A stretch of DNA of 7,088 nt from Deltaproteobacteria bacterium (GTDB lineage Bacteria > Desulfobacterota > Desulfobacteria > Desulfobacterales > JAFDCJ01). Under the pieces are notes generated by a model. It was given only the letters and a program-made list of their open reading frames with translations. It had not been told where the DNA came from and made no database searches. The stretch spans positions 1 to 7,088 of the forward strand of contig JAFDDW010000091.1 in the NCBI GenBank assembly GCA_019310665.1. The letters are read 5' to 3'. Shown in pieces: positions 1 through 5,971 of this stretch. Numbering within the stretch: position 1 is the stretch's first letter; every line of letters starts with the position of its first letter. The translations under genes were made by a program, and so were the position numbers.

Positions 1-142
1 CGCTTTTTACGAAGGGCAAATCAAAACCGCCGAATTTTTCATTAACACCGAGCTTTCGGTAACTCTGGGCAAAATGAATGCCATTGAGGGCGGCAGCCCG
101 GCGGCCATTAATATCACGGACGAGGGATTTGGGGGGTTGTAG
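1..142 (+). CDS. Acyl-CoA dehydrogenase, C-terminal end (partial)
   Basis: Only the last 46 codons are present, read from base 2 to the TAG at 140-142. The peptide contains GQIKTAEFFI followed by LGKMNAIEGG. This resembles the extra C-terminal helical region of the large (about 600-residue) acyl-CoA dehydrogenases, where a tyrosine-glycine-glutamine helix and an AEFF segment precede the end of the protein. These flavoenzymes oxidise acyl-CoA to trans-2-enoyl-CoA and pass electrons to electron-transfer flavoprotein. The catalytic glutamate and FAD-binding parts lie outside the window, so substrate range cannot be judged. The context (acyl-CoA ligase, hydratase/dehydrogenase and thiolase in the same orientation) fits the first oxidation step of beta-oxidation. 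The family call rests on a short tail, so it is good but not certain. Confidence 0.72.
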   Translation, partial: AFYEGQIKTAEFFINTELSVTLGKMNAIEGGSPAAINITDEGFGGL

Positions 143-151
143 AATAAAGAA

Positions 152-187
152 AGTTGATTAAGTTGATTGAGTTGAATAAGTTGACTG
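152..187. repeat. 9-bp tandem repeat, unit AGTTGANTN, four copies
   Basis: Four consecutive 9-mers are visible: AGTTGATTA, AGTTGATTG, AGTTGAATA and AGTTGACTG. The tract starts ten bases after the stop codon of the acyl-CoA dehydrogenase. The AGTTGA core is invariant and the last three bases vary. The same family occurs at 4438-4472, again directly after a stop codon. The rest of the gap (188-282) shows no repeat, hairpin or convincing promoter. Function is unknown. Confidence 0.85.
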
Positions 188-282
188 GAAGCCCGCTTTT
201 CAGCCTGTGTTGCAATAGCGAGCCTTGTAGAGGCCAAACCGCATGACACTAACGCTGATATACTGGGATATGCGAAGTCCCT

Positions 283-290
283 GGGAGGTG
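283..290 (+). promoter_or_regulatory. Ribosome binding site of the acyl-CoA ligase gene
   Basis: GGGAGGTG lies four bases before the ATG at 295. It is a strong Shine-Dalgarno sequence and fixes that start against the out-of-frame ATGs at 243 and 270. Confidence 0.85.
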
Positions 291-294
291 AATA

Positions 295-1956
295 ATGGAA
301 AACAGACCCTGGCAACGGCACTACGACTACAATGTTCCTTTGACCATTCGTTACCCGCGAGTTCCGGCCCACTACTTTTTAAACATTCCAGCCGGCAATT
401 TCCCAAACAAACCGGCAACAAATTTTTATGGTACCGAAATAACCTTCTGGGATCTCAGACAGCAGGTTCTGCGAATGGCCAATGCCCTGGGGGAGATGGG
501 AGTTAAAAAGGGTGATCGCATCGGGGTTCACCTGCCGAATTGTCCCCAGTATATCATTGCCTATTATGCTGCCCTGAATCTGGGCGCCGTCGTTGTCAAC
601 CTGAATCCCATGTATACGGTTGATGAATTGAAAGCACTTACCTCCGATACAGGTGTTTCCACGCTTTTTACCTTCGATTTGGTGTTACCGAATATACGAC
701 CCCTTTGCCAGGAAGTGGATATCGCCCGGGTTGTCGTTACGCGGGTGACCGATTACATCGAAGGATTAGGACAGAGCACTTCCGAGGAATTGGAACTGGA
801 AGAAGGGTGGCATCATTTTTCTCAATTACTGGAAAATACTGCCGGCACCCGCTTGCCCCGGATTGACATATTGCCGGACGATCCGGCCCTGATCCAGTTC
901 ACCGGCGGCACCACCGGTTTACCCAAGGGGGCTGTTCTCACCCACGGGAATCTGGTAGCGGCCACGATGCAGTGCTCCCTGTGGGGTTCCGCCTTTACGG
1001 ATCTGACACCTCCCGAGAAGCGCACTGTTATGGCGCTTTTGCCTTTCTTCCATGTTTACGGTACTATCGTCGTGCTGAACTGGGGCATGTTTAACTGTGC
1101 CACCCAGATTCTGGTGCCGCGTTTTGAAATTGATGAGTTTATGGGGATTCTGGCTAATTTCGAACAAATTACCTTTTTCCCGGCCGTGCCGACCATGATC
1201 AATGCCGTCATCAACCATCCCAGGGCCGAGGAATTGGAACTGGGAAAAAAATTGGGTTTATTTAACAGCGGCGGTGGTCCCCTGCCCACGGAGCTTATCG
1301 ATCAGACCCGGGATATGGGCATCAACTACGGCGAAGGCTGGGGCATGAGCGAGACAACCTCGCTCGGCATTGCCAATCCGCTGTTGGGAATGAGCAAGGC
1401 CGGCAGCATTGGTATCCCCTTTCCGGATACGGATGTCAGAGTCGTCGATATAGAAGCCGGTGAGGAGGATGTCTCCCAAGGTCAACCGGGAGAATTGATC
1501 ATTCGCAGCCCGCTGATGATGAAAGAGTACTGGAACAATCCGGAGGAGACAGCCGGACAGGTGAAAAACGGCTGGTTGTATACCGGTGACATCGTCGTAC
1601 AGGATGAGGATGACTACTTTGCCATTGTGGACCGCAAAAAGGACATGATTATTGCCGGGGGATACAATATTTATCCCCGCGAAATTGACGAGGTGCTCTA
1701 CCAGCATCCAAAGGTTGCCGATGCAGTGGCCGTGGGAATTGCGGATGAGTACCGGGGAGAGACGATCAAGGCCTTCGTGGTGCCTAAGGAGGGTGAAACA
1801 TTAACAGAGGAAGATATCATCGGCTTTTGCAAAAAAAAGCTGGCCGCCTACAAAGCGCCAAAAATTGTCGAGTTTCGCAGTGAGCTTCCCAAATCGGCAG
1901 TGGGCAAGATTCTCAGAAAGGTGCTGAGGGATGAGGAAGCCGCGAAAAATGGGTGA
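295..1956 (+). CDS. Long-chain fatty-acid-CoA ligase (AMP-forming), FadD-like
   Basis: A 553-residue member of the ANL (AMP-dependent synthetase/ligase) superfamily, close to the length of E. coli FadD (561). It activates a carboxylic acid with ATP to an acyl-adenylate and then to acyl-CoA in the cytoplasm. Visible core motifs: the phosphate-binding loop FTGGTTGLPKG at about 202-212 (the TGGTTG form is that of FadD-type enzymes), the adenine/substrate region GEGWGMSETT at 346-355, WLYTGD at 427-432 with the ATP-ribose aspartate, the hinge region DRKKDMIIAGGYNIYP at 446-461, and the C-terminal PKSAVGKIL with the adenylation lysine at 538. Both the large N-terminal and small C-terminal domains are complete. 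The start is supported by a strong ribosome binding site. It sits between an acyl-CoA dehydrogenase and a hydratase/dehydrogenase gene, so a fatty-acid substrate is likely. Chain length cannot be read from sequence, and a branched or aromatic acid is possible. Confidence 0.93.
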   Translation: MENRPWQRHYDYNVPLTIRYPRVPAHYFLNIPAGNFPNKPATNFYGTEITFWDLRQQVLRMANALGEMGVKKGDRIGVHLPNCPQYIIAYYAALNLGAVVVNLNPMYTVDELKALTSDTGVSTLFTFDLVLPNIRPLCQEVDIARVVVTRVTDYIEGLGQSTSEELELEEGWHHFSQLLENTAGTRLPRIDILPDDPALIQFTGGTTGLPKGAVLTHGNLVAATMQCSLWGSAFTDLTPPEKRTVMALLPFFHVYGTIVVLNWGMFNCATQILVPRFEIDEFMGILANFEQITFFPAVPTMINAVINHPRAEELELGKKLGLFNSGGGPLPTELIDQTRDMGINYGEGWGMSETTSLGIANPLLGMSKAGSIGIPFPDTDVRVVDIEAGEEDVSQGQPGELIIRSPLMMKEYWNNPEETAGQVKNGWLYTGDIVVQDEDDYFAIVDRKKDMIIAGGYNIYPREIDEVLYQHPKVADAVAVGIADEYRGETIKAFVVPKEGETLTEEDIIGFCKKKLAAYKAPKIVEFRSELPKSAVGKILRKVLRDEEAAKNG

Positions 1957-2018
1957 ATAGTTTATTGTCGTTCTTCAGTAGGTTTCAGATATTTGAAGGT
2001 GTCAGGTGATTTAGAAGG

Positions 2019-2088
2019 TTTCAGGTGTCAGAAATCAGAGGACAGATGACAGAAGTCAGACGACAGAGGACAGAGGGCAGAAGGTGAG
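2019..2088. repeat. Heptad tandem repeat, unit NNNCAGA
   Basis: Eight in-phase 7-mers run from 2026 to 2081 with first three bases TGT, AAT, GGA, TGA, AGT, CGA, GGA and GGG, each followed by exactly CAGA. A ninth, TTTCAGG, precedes them in phase at 2019-2025, and a decayed unit, AGGTGAG, follows at 2082-2088. Looser TTTCAGA and TGTCAGG copies occur out of phase at 1983 and 2000. The fixed tetranucleotide with three free positions is unlike a simple slippage repeat. The tract is in the 346-bp gap between the ligase and the fused hydratase/dehydrogenase gene. Confidence 0.85.
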
Positions 2089-2107
2089 TGGTTGAGAAGG
2101 TGAAAAG

Positions 2108-2130
2108 GTGGGAGCGGCTTTCAGCCGCGA
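2108..2130 (+). repeat. REP-like hairpin (GTGG head plus palindrome)
   Basis: GTGG at 2108-2111 is followed by a six-base-pair stem, GCGGCT (2114-2119) and AGCCGC (2123-2128), with a three-base loop TTC. A GTGG/GTAG head before a short GC-rich palindrome is the layout of bacterial REP elements mobilised by RAYT (TnpA-REP) transposases, and the sequence resembles the GTGGGAGCGGGTTTACCCGC type of pseudomonad REPs. No T-run follows, so it is not a typical intrinsic terminator. A single copy is seen here; genome-wide copy number decides whether it is a true REP. Confidence 0.5.
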
Positions 2131-2154
2131 TCATGGCTATCTGACTGACCGAAA

Positions 2155-2200
2155 TTCTGCGGTTCGCTTTTCCCTGGTTCTGCGGTTCGTTGTTCTATAT
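2155..2200. repeat. Two-copy direct repeat, 23-bp period (TTCTGCGGTTCG)
   Basis: TTCTGCGGTTCG occurs at 2155-2166 and again at 2178-2189. The 11 bases after each copy are only partly alike, so the exact repeat is 12 bp with a 23-bp period. It lies about 100 bp before the fused hydratase/dehydrogenase gene, downstream of the REP-like hairpin. The remaining gap to 2288 contains only a short palindrome, TTGCGCAA, at 2226-2233, with no clear promoter. Confidence 0.7.
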
Positions 2201-2288
2201 AGTCGCCAGTTGCCGCGCCGCCCGTTTGCGCAAGAGATAAGAAAATTAAATATCAAGAAACAGATAACCAATAACGACTAATTCGGAT

Positions 2289-2294
2289 AGGGGG
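2289..2294 (+). promoter_or_regulatory. Ribosome binding site of the fused hydratase/dehydrogenase gene
   Basis: AGGGGG lies eight bases before the ATG at 2303. Another ATG at 2296 is only one base from this site and out of frame, opening a 24-codon reading frame that ends at 2370. Spacing favours 2303. Confidence 0.7.
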
Positions 2295-2302
2295 TATGAG
2301 TC

Positions 2303-4432
2303 ATGAAAACGGACTACCAAACAATCCAGGTGGAAATCCGGGACAATGTGGCTGTGTTCACCATGAATAATCCGCCGGTCAATCAGCTTTCGGAGCATTT
2401 TGTGGTGGAACTGGCCGGGGCTATCGGCGAGGCCTTTGAGGATGATGAGGTCAAGGCACTGGTGCTCACCGGGACCGGCGGCAATTTTATCGCCGGGGCT
2501 GACATCACTCAGATTAAAGACGTTAAAACCAAGGATGAGCTGCTGCCGATGATGAAGGAAAATACCCGTTTTCTGAACAGCATTGAAACCGGACCCAAAC
2601 CGGTGGTGGCGGCCATCAACGGCAACTGCCTGGGGGGCGGCCTGGAAATCGCCATGTGTTGCCACTACCGGGCAGTCGCTAAGGGTATTAACCTCGGACA
2701 ACCCGAAGTTCAGATCGGCCTGATCCCCGGTGCCGGCGGTACCCAGCGGCTGCCGCGTCTGATCGGCCTGCGCTACGCCCTGGAAATGATTACCATCGGC
2801 AAACCCATTAAAGCTGAAGTTGCCTTTCAGCGGGGATTGGTGGATGAGGTCACGGATCCTGACAAGCTGGTTGACGCCGCCGTTAAAGCGGCCGGTCGCT
2901 TTGTCTCGGGCGAACTGAACCTGAAGGCCCGGGCCACCCGCAACCGTCATTACTGGATCCCCAGTGCGGCCGAGAAAAAGGCCATGATGGATTTTACCAA
3001 GGCCATGATGGCGGCCCAGGCCAAAGGCTACATTGCCCCCTTCAAAGCGGTCGAAGCCATCGATAAGGGATTCAGCTATGACATCGATGCGGATCTCGAG
3101 CGGGAAGCAGACTTGTTTGCCGACTGTGCGATCTCGGATGTGGCCAAAAACCTGATCGGTATTTTTCTCAGCACCCGTGCCGCCGGTAGGCTGCCCCGCA
3201 TTGAAGGCCTCGAACCGGCCAAGATTAAGAAAGTGGCTATGCTGGGCGGCGGTGTTATGGGATCCGGTATCGTCAGCCTCCTGCTCAAGGGCGGCTTTGA
3301 GGCCGTGCTGTGGGATATCAGCGAGGATGCTATAGAAAAGGGGGTCGGTTCGGTTCGCAAGACCTTTGAATACCCCATTAAGAAAAGGAAAATGAAACAG
3401 GCCGATCTGGACAACATGCTTGAAAATCAGCTGACCACCACCTCCTCCCTGGAAGATTTGAAGGGTGTTGATCTGATTATCGAAGCCGTGCTGGAAGATA
3501 TGAAGGTGAAGCAGGACATCTGGAAACAGCTGGAAGGCATTTGCAGGCCGGATGTGATATTTGCCACCAATACGTCGGCTCTGCCGATCACTGAAATGGC
3601 ATCTATCCTCAAAGATCCCGGTCGGATGATCGGCCTGCACTTTTTCAATCCGGCGCATCGGATGATGCTGCTGGAAATTATCTGTGCCGGAAAAACATCC
3701 GACCAGACCCTGGCCACCAGCGTGTCCTTTGCCCGTAACATCAAAAAAATTCCGATTGTTGTTAATGACGGGCCGGGATTTTATGTCTCCCGACAGCTTG
3801 GCGGTCTGCTGGGCGGAGCCGTATACCTCAGTGCCGATGGCGTCGACGGCGCTGCCATTGAAACCGCCATGCTGGATTTCGGCATGCCCATGGGACCGGC
3901 GACCCTGTCGGACCTCACCGGTATCGATATCGGGTATCATGTGAGCAAGACCTTTGAGAAGCGATTGGGAGAGCGCTACAAAGTGCATCCGTTGACCGAG
4001 GCCATTTACCAGACCGGCTGTTACGGCCGCAAAACCGGCGCCGGTTATTTTGATTACAGCGGTGACCAGCCGGTTCCCAACCCCAAAGTTGTCGCGGTCG
4101 TTCAGAATTACCTCAAAGAATACAATGTGTCTCCAAAGCAAATGTCGCAAGAGGAAATCATTGATACGCTGCTGGCTCTTGGAATCAATGAGGCCGCTCT
4201 TATGATCGAAGAGGGCATCTGCGACCGGCCCCAGGATATGGATCTGGCAATGATTTACGGTACCGGCTTTCCCCCTTACCGGGGCGGCATTCTGAGGTAT
4301 GCCGACAAGTGGGGGATTAAAAACGTATACGAGAAGCTTGTGGCCCTTGAAGAACAGTACGGTCTACGCTTCAAACCGGCCGATCTAATCAAAGAAATGG
4401 CAGGGTCCGGAAAGACATTTTATCCGGAATAG
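2303..4432 (+). CDS. fadB: Fused enoyl-CoA hydratase / 3-hydroxyacyl-CoA dehydrogenase, FadB/FadJ type
   Basis: A 709-residue bifunctional beta-oxidation enzyme (E. coli FadB 729, FadJ 714). The N-terminal crotonase domain (about 1-200) has the oxyanion-hole segments IAGADI (63-68) and NGNCLGGGLE (107-115) and the two acid residues expected for hydration, Glu115 and Glu135 (in QPEV). A linker leads to the Rossmann domain with the NAD-binding loop GGGVMG (315-320) and Asp338 ending the second strand. The dehydrogenase site has Ser425 in NTSALPI and the His446-Glu458 pair, 12 residues apart as in FadB His450-Glu462. Two C-terminal helical domains follow, ending with the FPPYRGG segment at 656-662. 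It hydrates 2-enoyl-CoA and oxidises 3-hydroxyacyl-CoA to 3-ketoacyl-CoA with NAD. A small oddity is VSR at 495-497 where FadB and FadJ have VNR. The thiolase partner is the next gene, as in fadBA operons, though 239 bp away. FadB versus FadJ orthology is not settled by eye. Confidence 0.93.
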   Translation: MKTDYQTIQVEIRDNVAVFTMNNPPVNQLSEHFVVELAGAIGEAFEDDEVKALVLTGTGGNFIAGADITQIKDVKTKDELLPMMKENTRFLNSIETGPKPVVAAINGNCLGGGLEIAMCCHYRAVAKGINLGQPEVQIGLIPGAGGTQRLPRLIGLRYALEMITIGKPIKAEVAFQRGLVDEVTDPDKLVDAAVKAAGRFVSGELNLKARATRNRHYWIPSAAEKKAMMDFTKAMMAAQAKGYIAPFKAVEAIDKGFSYDIDADLEREADLFADCAISDVAKNLIGIFLSTRAAGRLPRIEGLEPAKIKKVAMLGGGVMGSGIVSLLLKGGFEAVLWDISEDAIEKGVGSVRKTFEYPIKKRKMKQADLDNMLENQLTTTSSLEDLKGVDLIIEAVLEDMKVKQDIWKQLEGICRPDVIFATNTSALPITEMASILKDPGRMIGLHFFNPAHRMMLLEIICAGKTSDQTLATSVSFARNIKKIPIVVNDGPGFYVSRQLGGLLGGAVYLSADGVDGAAIETAMLDFGMPMGPATLSDLTGIDIGYHVSKTFEKRLGERYKVHPLTEAIYQTGCYGRKTGAGYFDYSGDQPVPNPKVVAVVQNYLKEYNVSPKQMSQEEIIDTLLALGINEAALMIEEGICDRPQDMDLAMIYGTGFPPYRGGILRYADKWGIKNVYEKLVALEEQYGLRFKPADLIKEMAGSGKTFYPE

Positions 4433-4437
4433 AAATG

Positions 4438-4472
4438 AGTTGATTGAGTTGAATGGTTGAATAAGTTGATTT
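4438..4472. repeat. 9-bp tandem repeat, AGTTGANTN family, second tract
   Basis: Units are AGTTGATTG, AGTTGAATG, GTTGAATA (one base lost) and AGTTGATTT. The tract begins six bases after the stop codon of the fused hydratase/dehydrogenase gene and is the same family as the tract at 152-187. The two tracts share the 15-base string AGTTGATTGAGTTGA. Confidence 0.85.
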
Positions 4473-4542
4473 TGTAAAATCGGATGGTGATCTTTTTTTA
4501 CAACGAAAACATGAAATTATATTACTCAAGTTTGACGGTTTT

Positions 4543-4566
4543 TTTTCGTGCTTTCGTGTTTTTGTG
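4543..4566. repeat. 8-bp tandem repeat, YTTTCGTG, three copies
   Basis: Three 8-mers in a row read TTTTCGTG, CTTTCGTG and TTTTTGTG. They lie in the middle of the 239-bp gap before the thiolase gene, after an AT-rich stretch (4473-4530) in which no gene is seen. A possible sigma-70-like TATAAA hexamer at 4575-4580 follows but lacks a convincing -35 partner. Confidence 0.6.
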
Positions 4567-4597
4567 ATCCAAACTATAAAATCGATAGAATACCTCA

Positions 4598-4634
4598 ACT
4601 TTAGGCATTTTAGGCACTTTAGTGCATTTTAGGC
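4598..4634. repeat. 9-bp tandem repeat, AYTTTAGGC, four copies
   Basis: Units are ACTTTAGGC, ATTTTAGGC, ACTTTAGTGC (one base longer) and ATTTTAGGC, with a broken fifth, ACTTA. The array ends 25 bases before the thiolase ribosome binding site, so it may fall in the 5' leader of that mRNA. Its sequence is unrelated to the AGTTGA family of the same gap. Confidence 0.8.
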
Positions 4635-4659
4635 ACTTATTTTGTTTCAACTAAACTTT

Positions 4660-4665
4660 GGAGGT
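4660..4665 (+). promoter_or_regulatory. Ribosome binding site that fixes the thiolase start
   Basis: GGAGGT lies six bases before the ATG at 4672. The frame is open upstream to a TTG at 4642, but that start has no Shine-Dalgarno sequence and would translate through this site, so 4672 is preferred. Confidence 0.9.
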
Positions 4666-4671
4666 AATCAA

Positions 4672-5883
4672 ATGAAAGAAGTCGTCATAGCAGGATATTT
4701 ACGAACCGCCCAAACCCGATCCCGACCCAATGACCCGGCCAGGGATTGGTTTTGTAAAATGAGAGCCGATGAACTTTTGGCCAAACTGATGCCCGAGGTC
4801 ATAAAGAAAAGCGGTGTAGAACCCGAGGAAATAGATGATTTTCTGGTGGGCTGTGCCACCGGTGTCAGCGAGCAGTGGGCTTACGGCGGCCGGAACCCCT
4901 TATTTTTGGCCAATTTTCCGGATACGATTGCCGCTAAATTTATCGACCAGCAATGCGGTTCCGCCATGGCCGGTATTCAGATCGGATTTATGGAAATTGC
5001 CCAGGAATTTGCCGATATTGTTCTCGTAGGCGGAATGGAGCACATGACCCGGGTGCCCATGGGCGGACCTTTGATTGACAGGGGCGCCATCGTACCCAAT
5101 ATGACGCTTTTCTTGGATCCCAAATACCGGCATTGGGACATGATGACGGCCATGAACATGGGGCTCACCGCGGAAAAGCTTTTCGCCCAGACCGACTACA
5201 CCAAGGAAGATATGGACAAATGGGGTCTGCGCTCACATCAGCTGGCAGCACAGGCTCAGGGAAAAGGATATTTTGACGGCGAGATTTTACCCATTGAAGC
5301 CGAGCAGGCCGACGGGTCCATGATGGTGGTGGACAAGGATCAAGCGGTTCGGGGGGATTCAACACTGGAGGGCATCGCTTCGTTGAAACCGGCCTTTAAA
5401 AAGGACGGCGTCATTACTGCCGGGATTTCTTCGCCCTTAAATGCCGCCGCCACATCCATGGTCTTGATGTCCAAAGAAACCGCTAAAAAGAAAGGCATCA
5501 AACCGCTGGCCACGATTCGTTCCATCGGATTTGCCGGCGTGGACCCCACCATTATGGGGGCTGGCCCGGTTCCGGCCAGCCAAAAGGCCCTTGACAAAGC
5601 CGGGCTGAAAGCGTCTGATATCGATTTCTGGGAAATCAACGAAGCATTTTGTATCGTGGCCCTCAATTGCATAAAAGAGCTCGGTCTCGATCCCGATCGT
5701 GTCAACGTGATGGGGGGCGGCACGGCCATCGGGCATCCTCTGGGGGCAACCGGTATCCGCCTGACGGGGACCCTGGCACGCATTCTCAATCAAAAAGGTG
5801 GCCGCTACGGCTGTGCCAATGCCTGCGTCGGCGGCGGCCAGGGCGTGGCCACGATCATTGAGCGGGAAGAATATGATTGGTGA
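4672..5883 (+). CDS. fadA: Acetyl-CoA acyltransferase (3-ketoacyl-CoA thiolase), FadA type
   Basis: With the start at 4672 the protein has 403 residues, normal for a degradative thiolase (about 390). It cleaves 3-ketoacyl-CoA with CoA to acetyl-CoA and a shortened acyl-CoA. The nucleophile is Cys95 in QQCGSAM. The other active-site residues are Asn323 in NEAF, His355 in GHPLG and the acid/base Cys385 in CVGGGQG. The motifs MGLTAEKL (163-170), RSHQ (187-190), TAGISS (249-254) and MGAGPVPAS (295-303) match E. coli FadA better than FadI, which has HEAF and CAAGG in the equivalent places. An oddity is SSPLNAAA at 253-260, where most thiolases have a DGAAA string. Together with the preceding gene it forms the usual FadB-FadA pair, so the substrate is likely 3-ketoacyl-CoA from beta-oxidation. 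A biosynthetic role is less likely. Chain-length range is not visible. Confidence 0.93.
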   Translation: MKEVVIAGYLRTAQTRSRPNDPARDWFCKMRADELLAKLMPEVIKKSGVEPEEIDDFLVGCATGVSEQWAYGGRNPLFLANFPDTIAAKFIDQQCGSAMAGIQIGFMEIAQEFADIVLVGGMEHMTRVPMGGPLIDRGAIVPNMTLFLDPKYRHWDMMTAMNMGLTAEKLFAQTDYTKEDMDKWGLRSHQLAAQAQGKGYFDGEILPIEAEQADGSMMVVDKDQAVRGDSTLEGIASLKPAFKKDGVITAGISSPLNAAATSMVLMSKETAKKKGIKPLATIRSIGFAGVDPTIMGAGPVPASQKALDKAGLKASDIDFWEINEAFCIVALNCIKELGLDPDRVNVMGGGTAIGHPLGATGIRLTGTLARILNQKGGRYGCANACVGGGQGVATIIEREEYDW

Positions 5884-5896
5884 TATTTTCTGATTT

Positions 5897-5913
5897 CCGG
5901 CTATATTAGCTGG
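5897..5913 (+). other. Weak stem-loop after the thiolase gene
   Basis: CCGGCT and AGCTGG can pair as a six-base stem (one G-U) around the loop ATATT, 13 bases after the thiolase stop. No T-run follows, so an intrinsic terminator is unlikely; it might stabilise the mRNA end or mean nothing. Confidence 0.3.
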
Positions 5914-5927
5914 GAGGACTGGATCGA

Positions 5928-5949
5928 ACGTTTTAGTAGTTTGAAACGT
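5928..5949. promoter_or_regulatory. Possible operator: inverted repeat ACGTTT-N10-AAACGT
   Basis: A perfect six-base dyad with a 10-base spacer lies 23 bases before the ATG of the possible small gene. Size and spacing suit a dimeric regulator site, but no promoter can be placed around it and chance is not excluded. Confidence 0.25.
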
Positions 5950-5971
5950 AGTCGTCTTGTAGGAAGAAAAT

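Noticed and set aside
236..264. A sigma-70-like promoter with TATACT at 259-264 upstream of the ligase
   Set aside because: No -35 hexamer resembling TTGACA is found 16-18 bases upstream, so the -10 match alone is not enough.
243..506. An 87-codon + strand frame overlapping the ligase start
   Set aside because: Most of it is the ligase gene read in another frame, no ribosome binding site precedes the ATG at 243, and the peptide has no family features.
2019..2088. CRISPR-like array
   Set aside because: Units are 7 bp with no spacers of 30 bp or so and no cas genes. The other tracts have equally short periods.
2296..2370. A 24-codon upstream frame starting at the ATG before the fused gene
   Set aside because: The Shine-Dalgarno sequence ends only one base before this ATG, too close for initiation. 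The frame reads out of phase into the gene.
2246..4150. A 634-codon open frame on the minus strand
   Set aside because: It lies almost wholly antisense to the clearly functional fused hydratase/dehydrogenase gene. Its product is rich in His, Gly, Phe and Gln with no recognisable domain, as expected when the reverse complement of a codon-biased gene lacks stops.
4476..4499. Possible intrinsic terminator (AAAATC and GATCTTTT around a T-run)
   Set aside because: The stem is short, AT-rich and needs a bulge. A second candidate at 4406-4428 (two TCCGGA copies) lies inside the coding region and has no T-run.
4389..4598. A 69-codon minus-strand frame in the gap before the thiolase
   Set aside because: Part of its peptide comes from the AGTTGA repeats read backwards and the rest from low-complexity AT-rich DNA and the end of the neighbouring gene. 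No ribosome binding site was identified.
4642..4671. TTG start giving the thiolase a ten-residue N-terminal extension
   Set aside because: The extension would be encoded across the strong GGAGGT site that serves the ATG at 4672. Thiolases of this type begin near the VVIAG strand.
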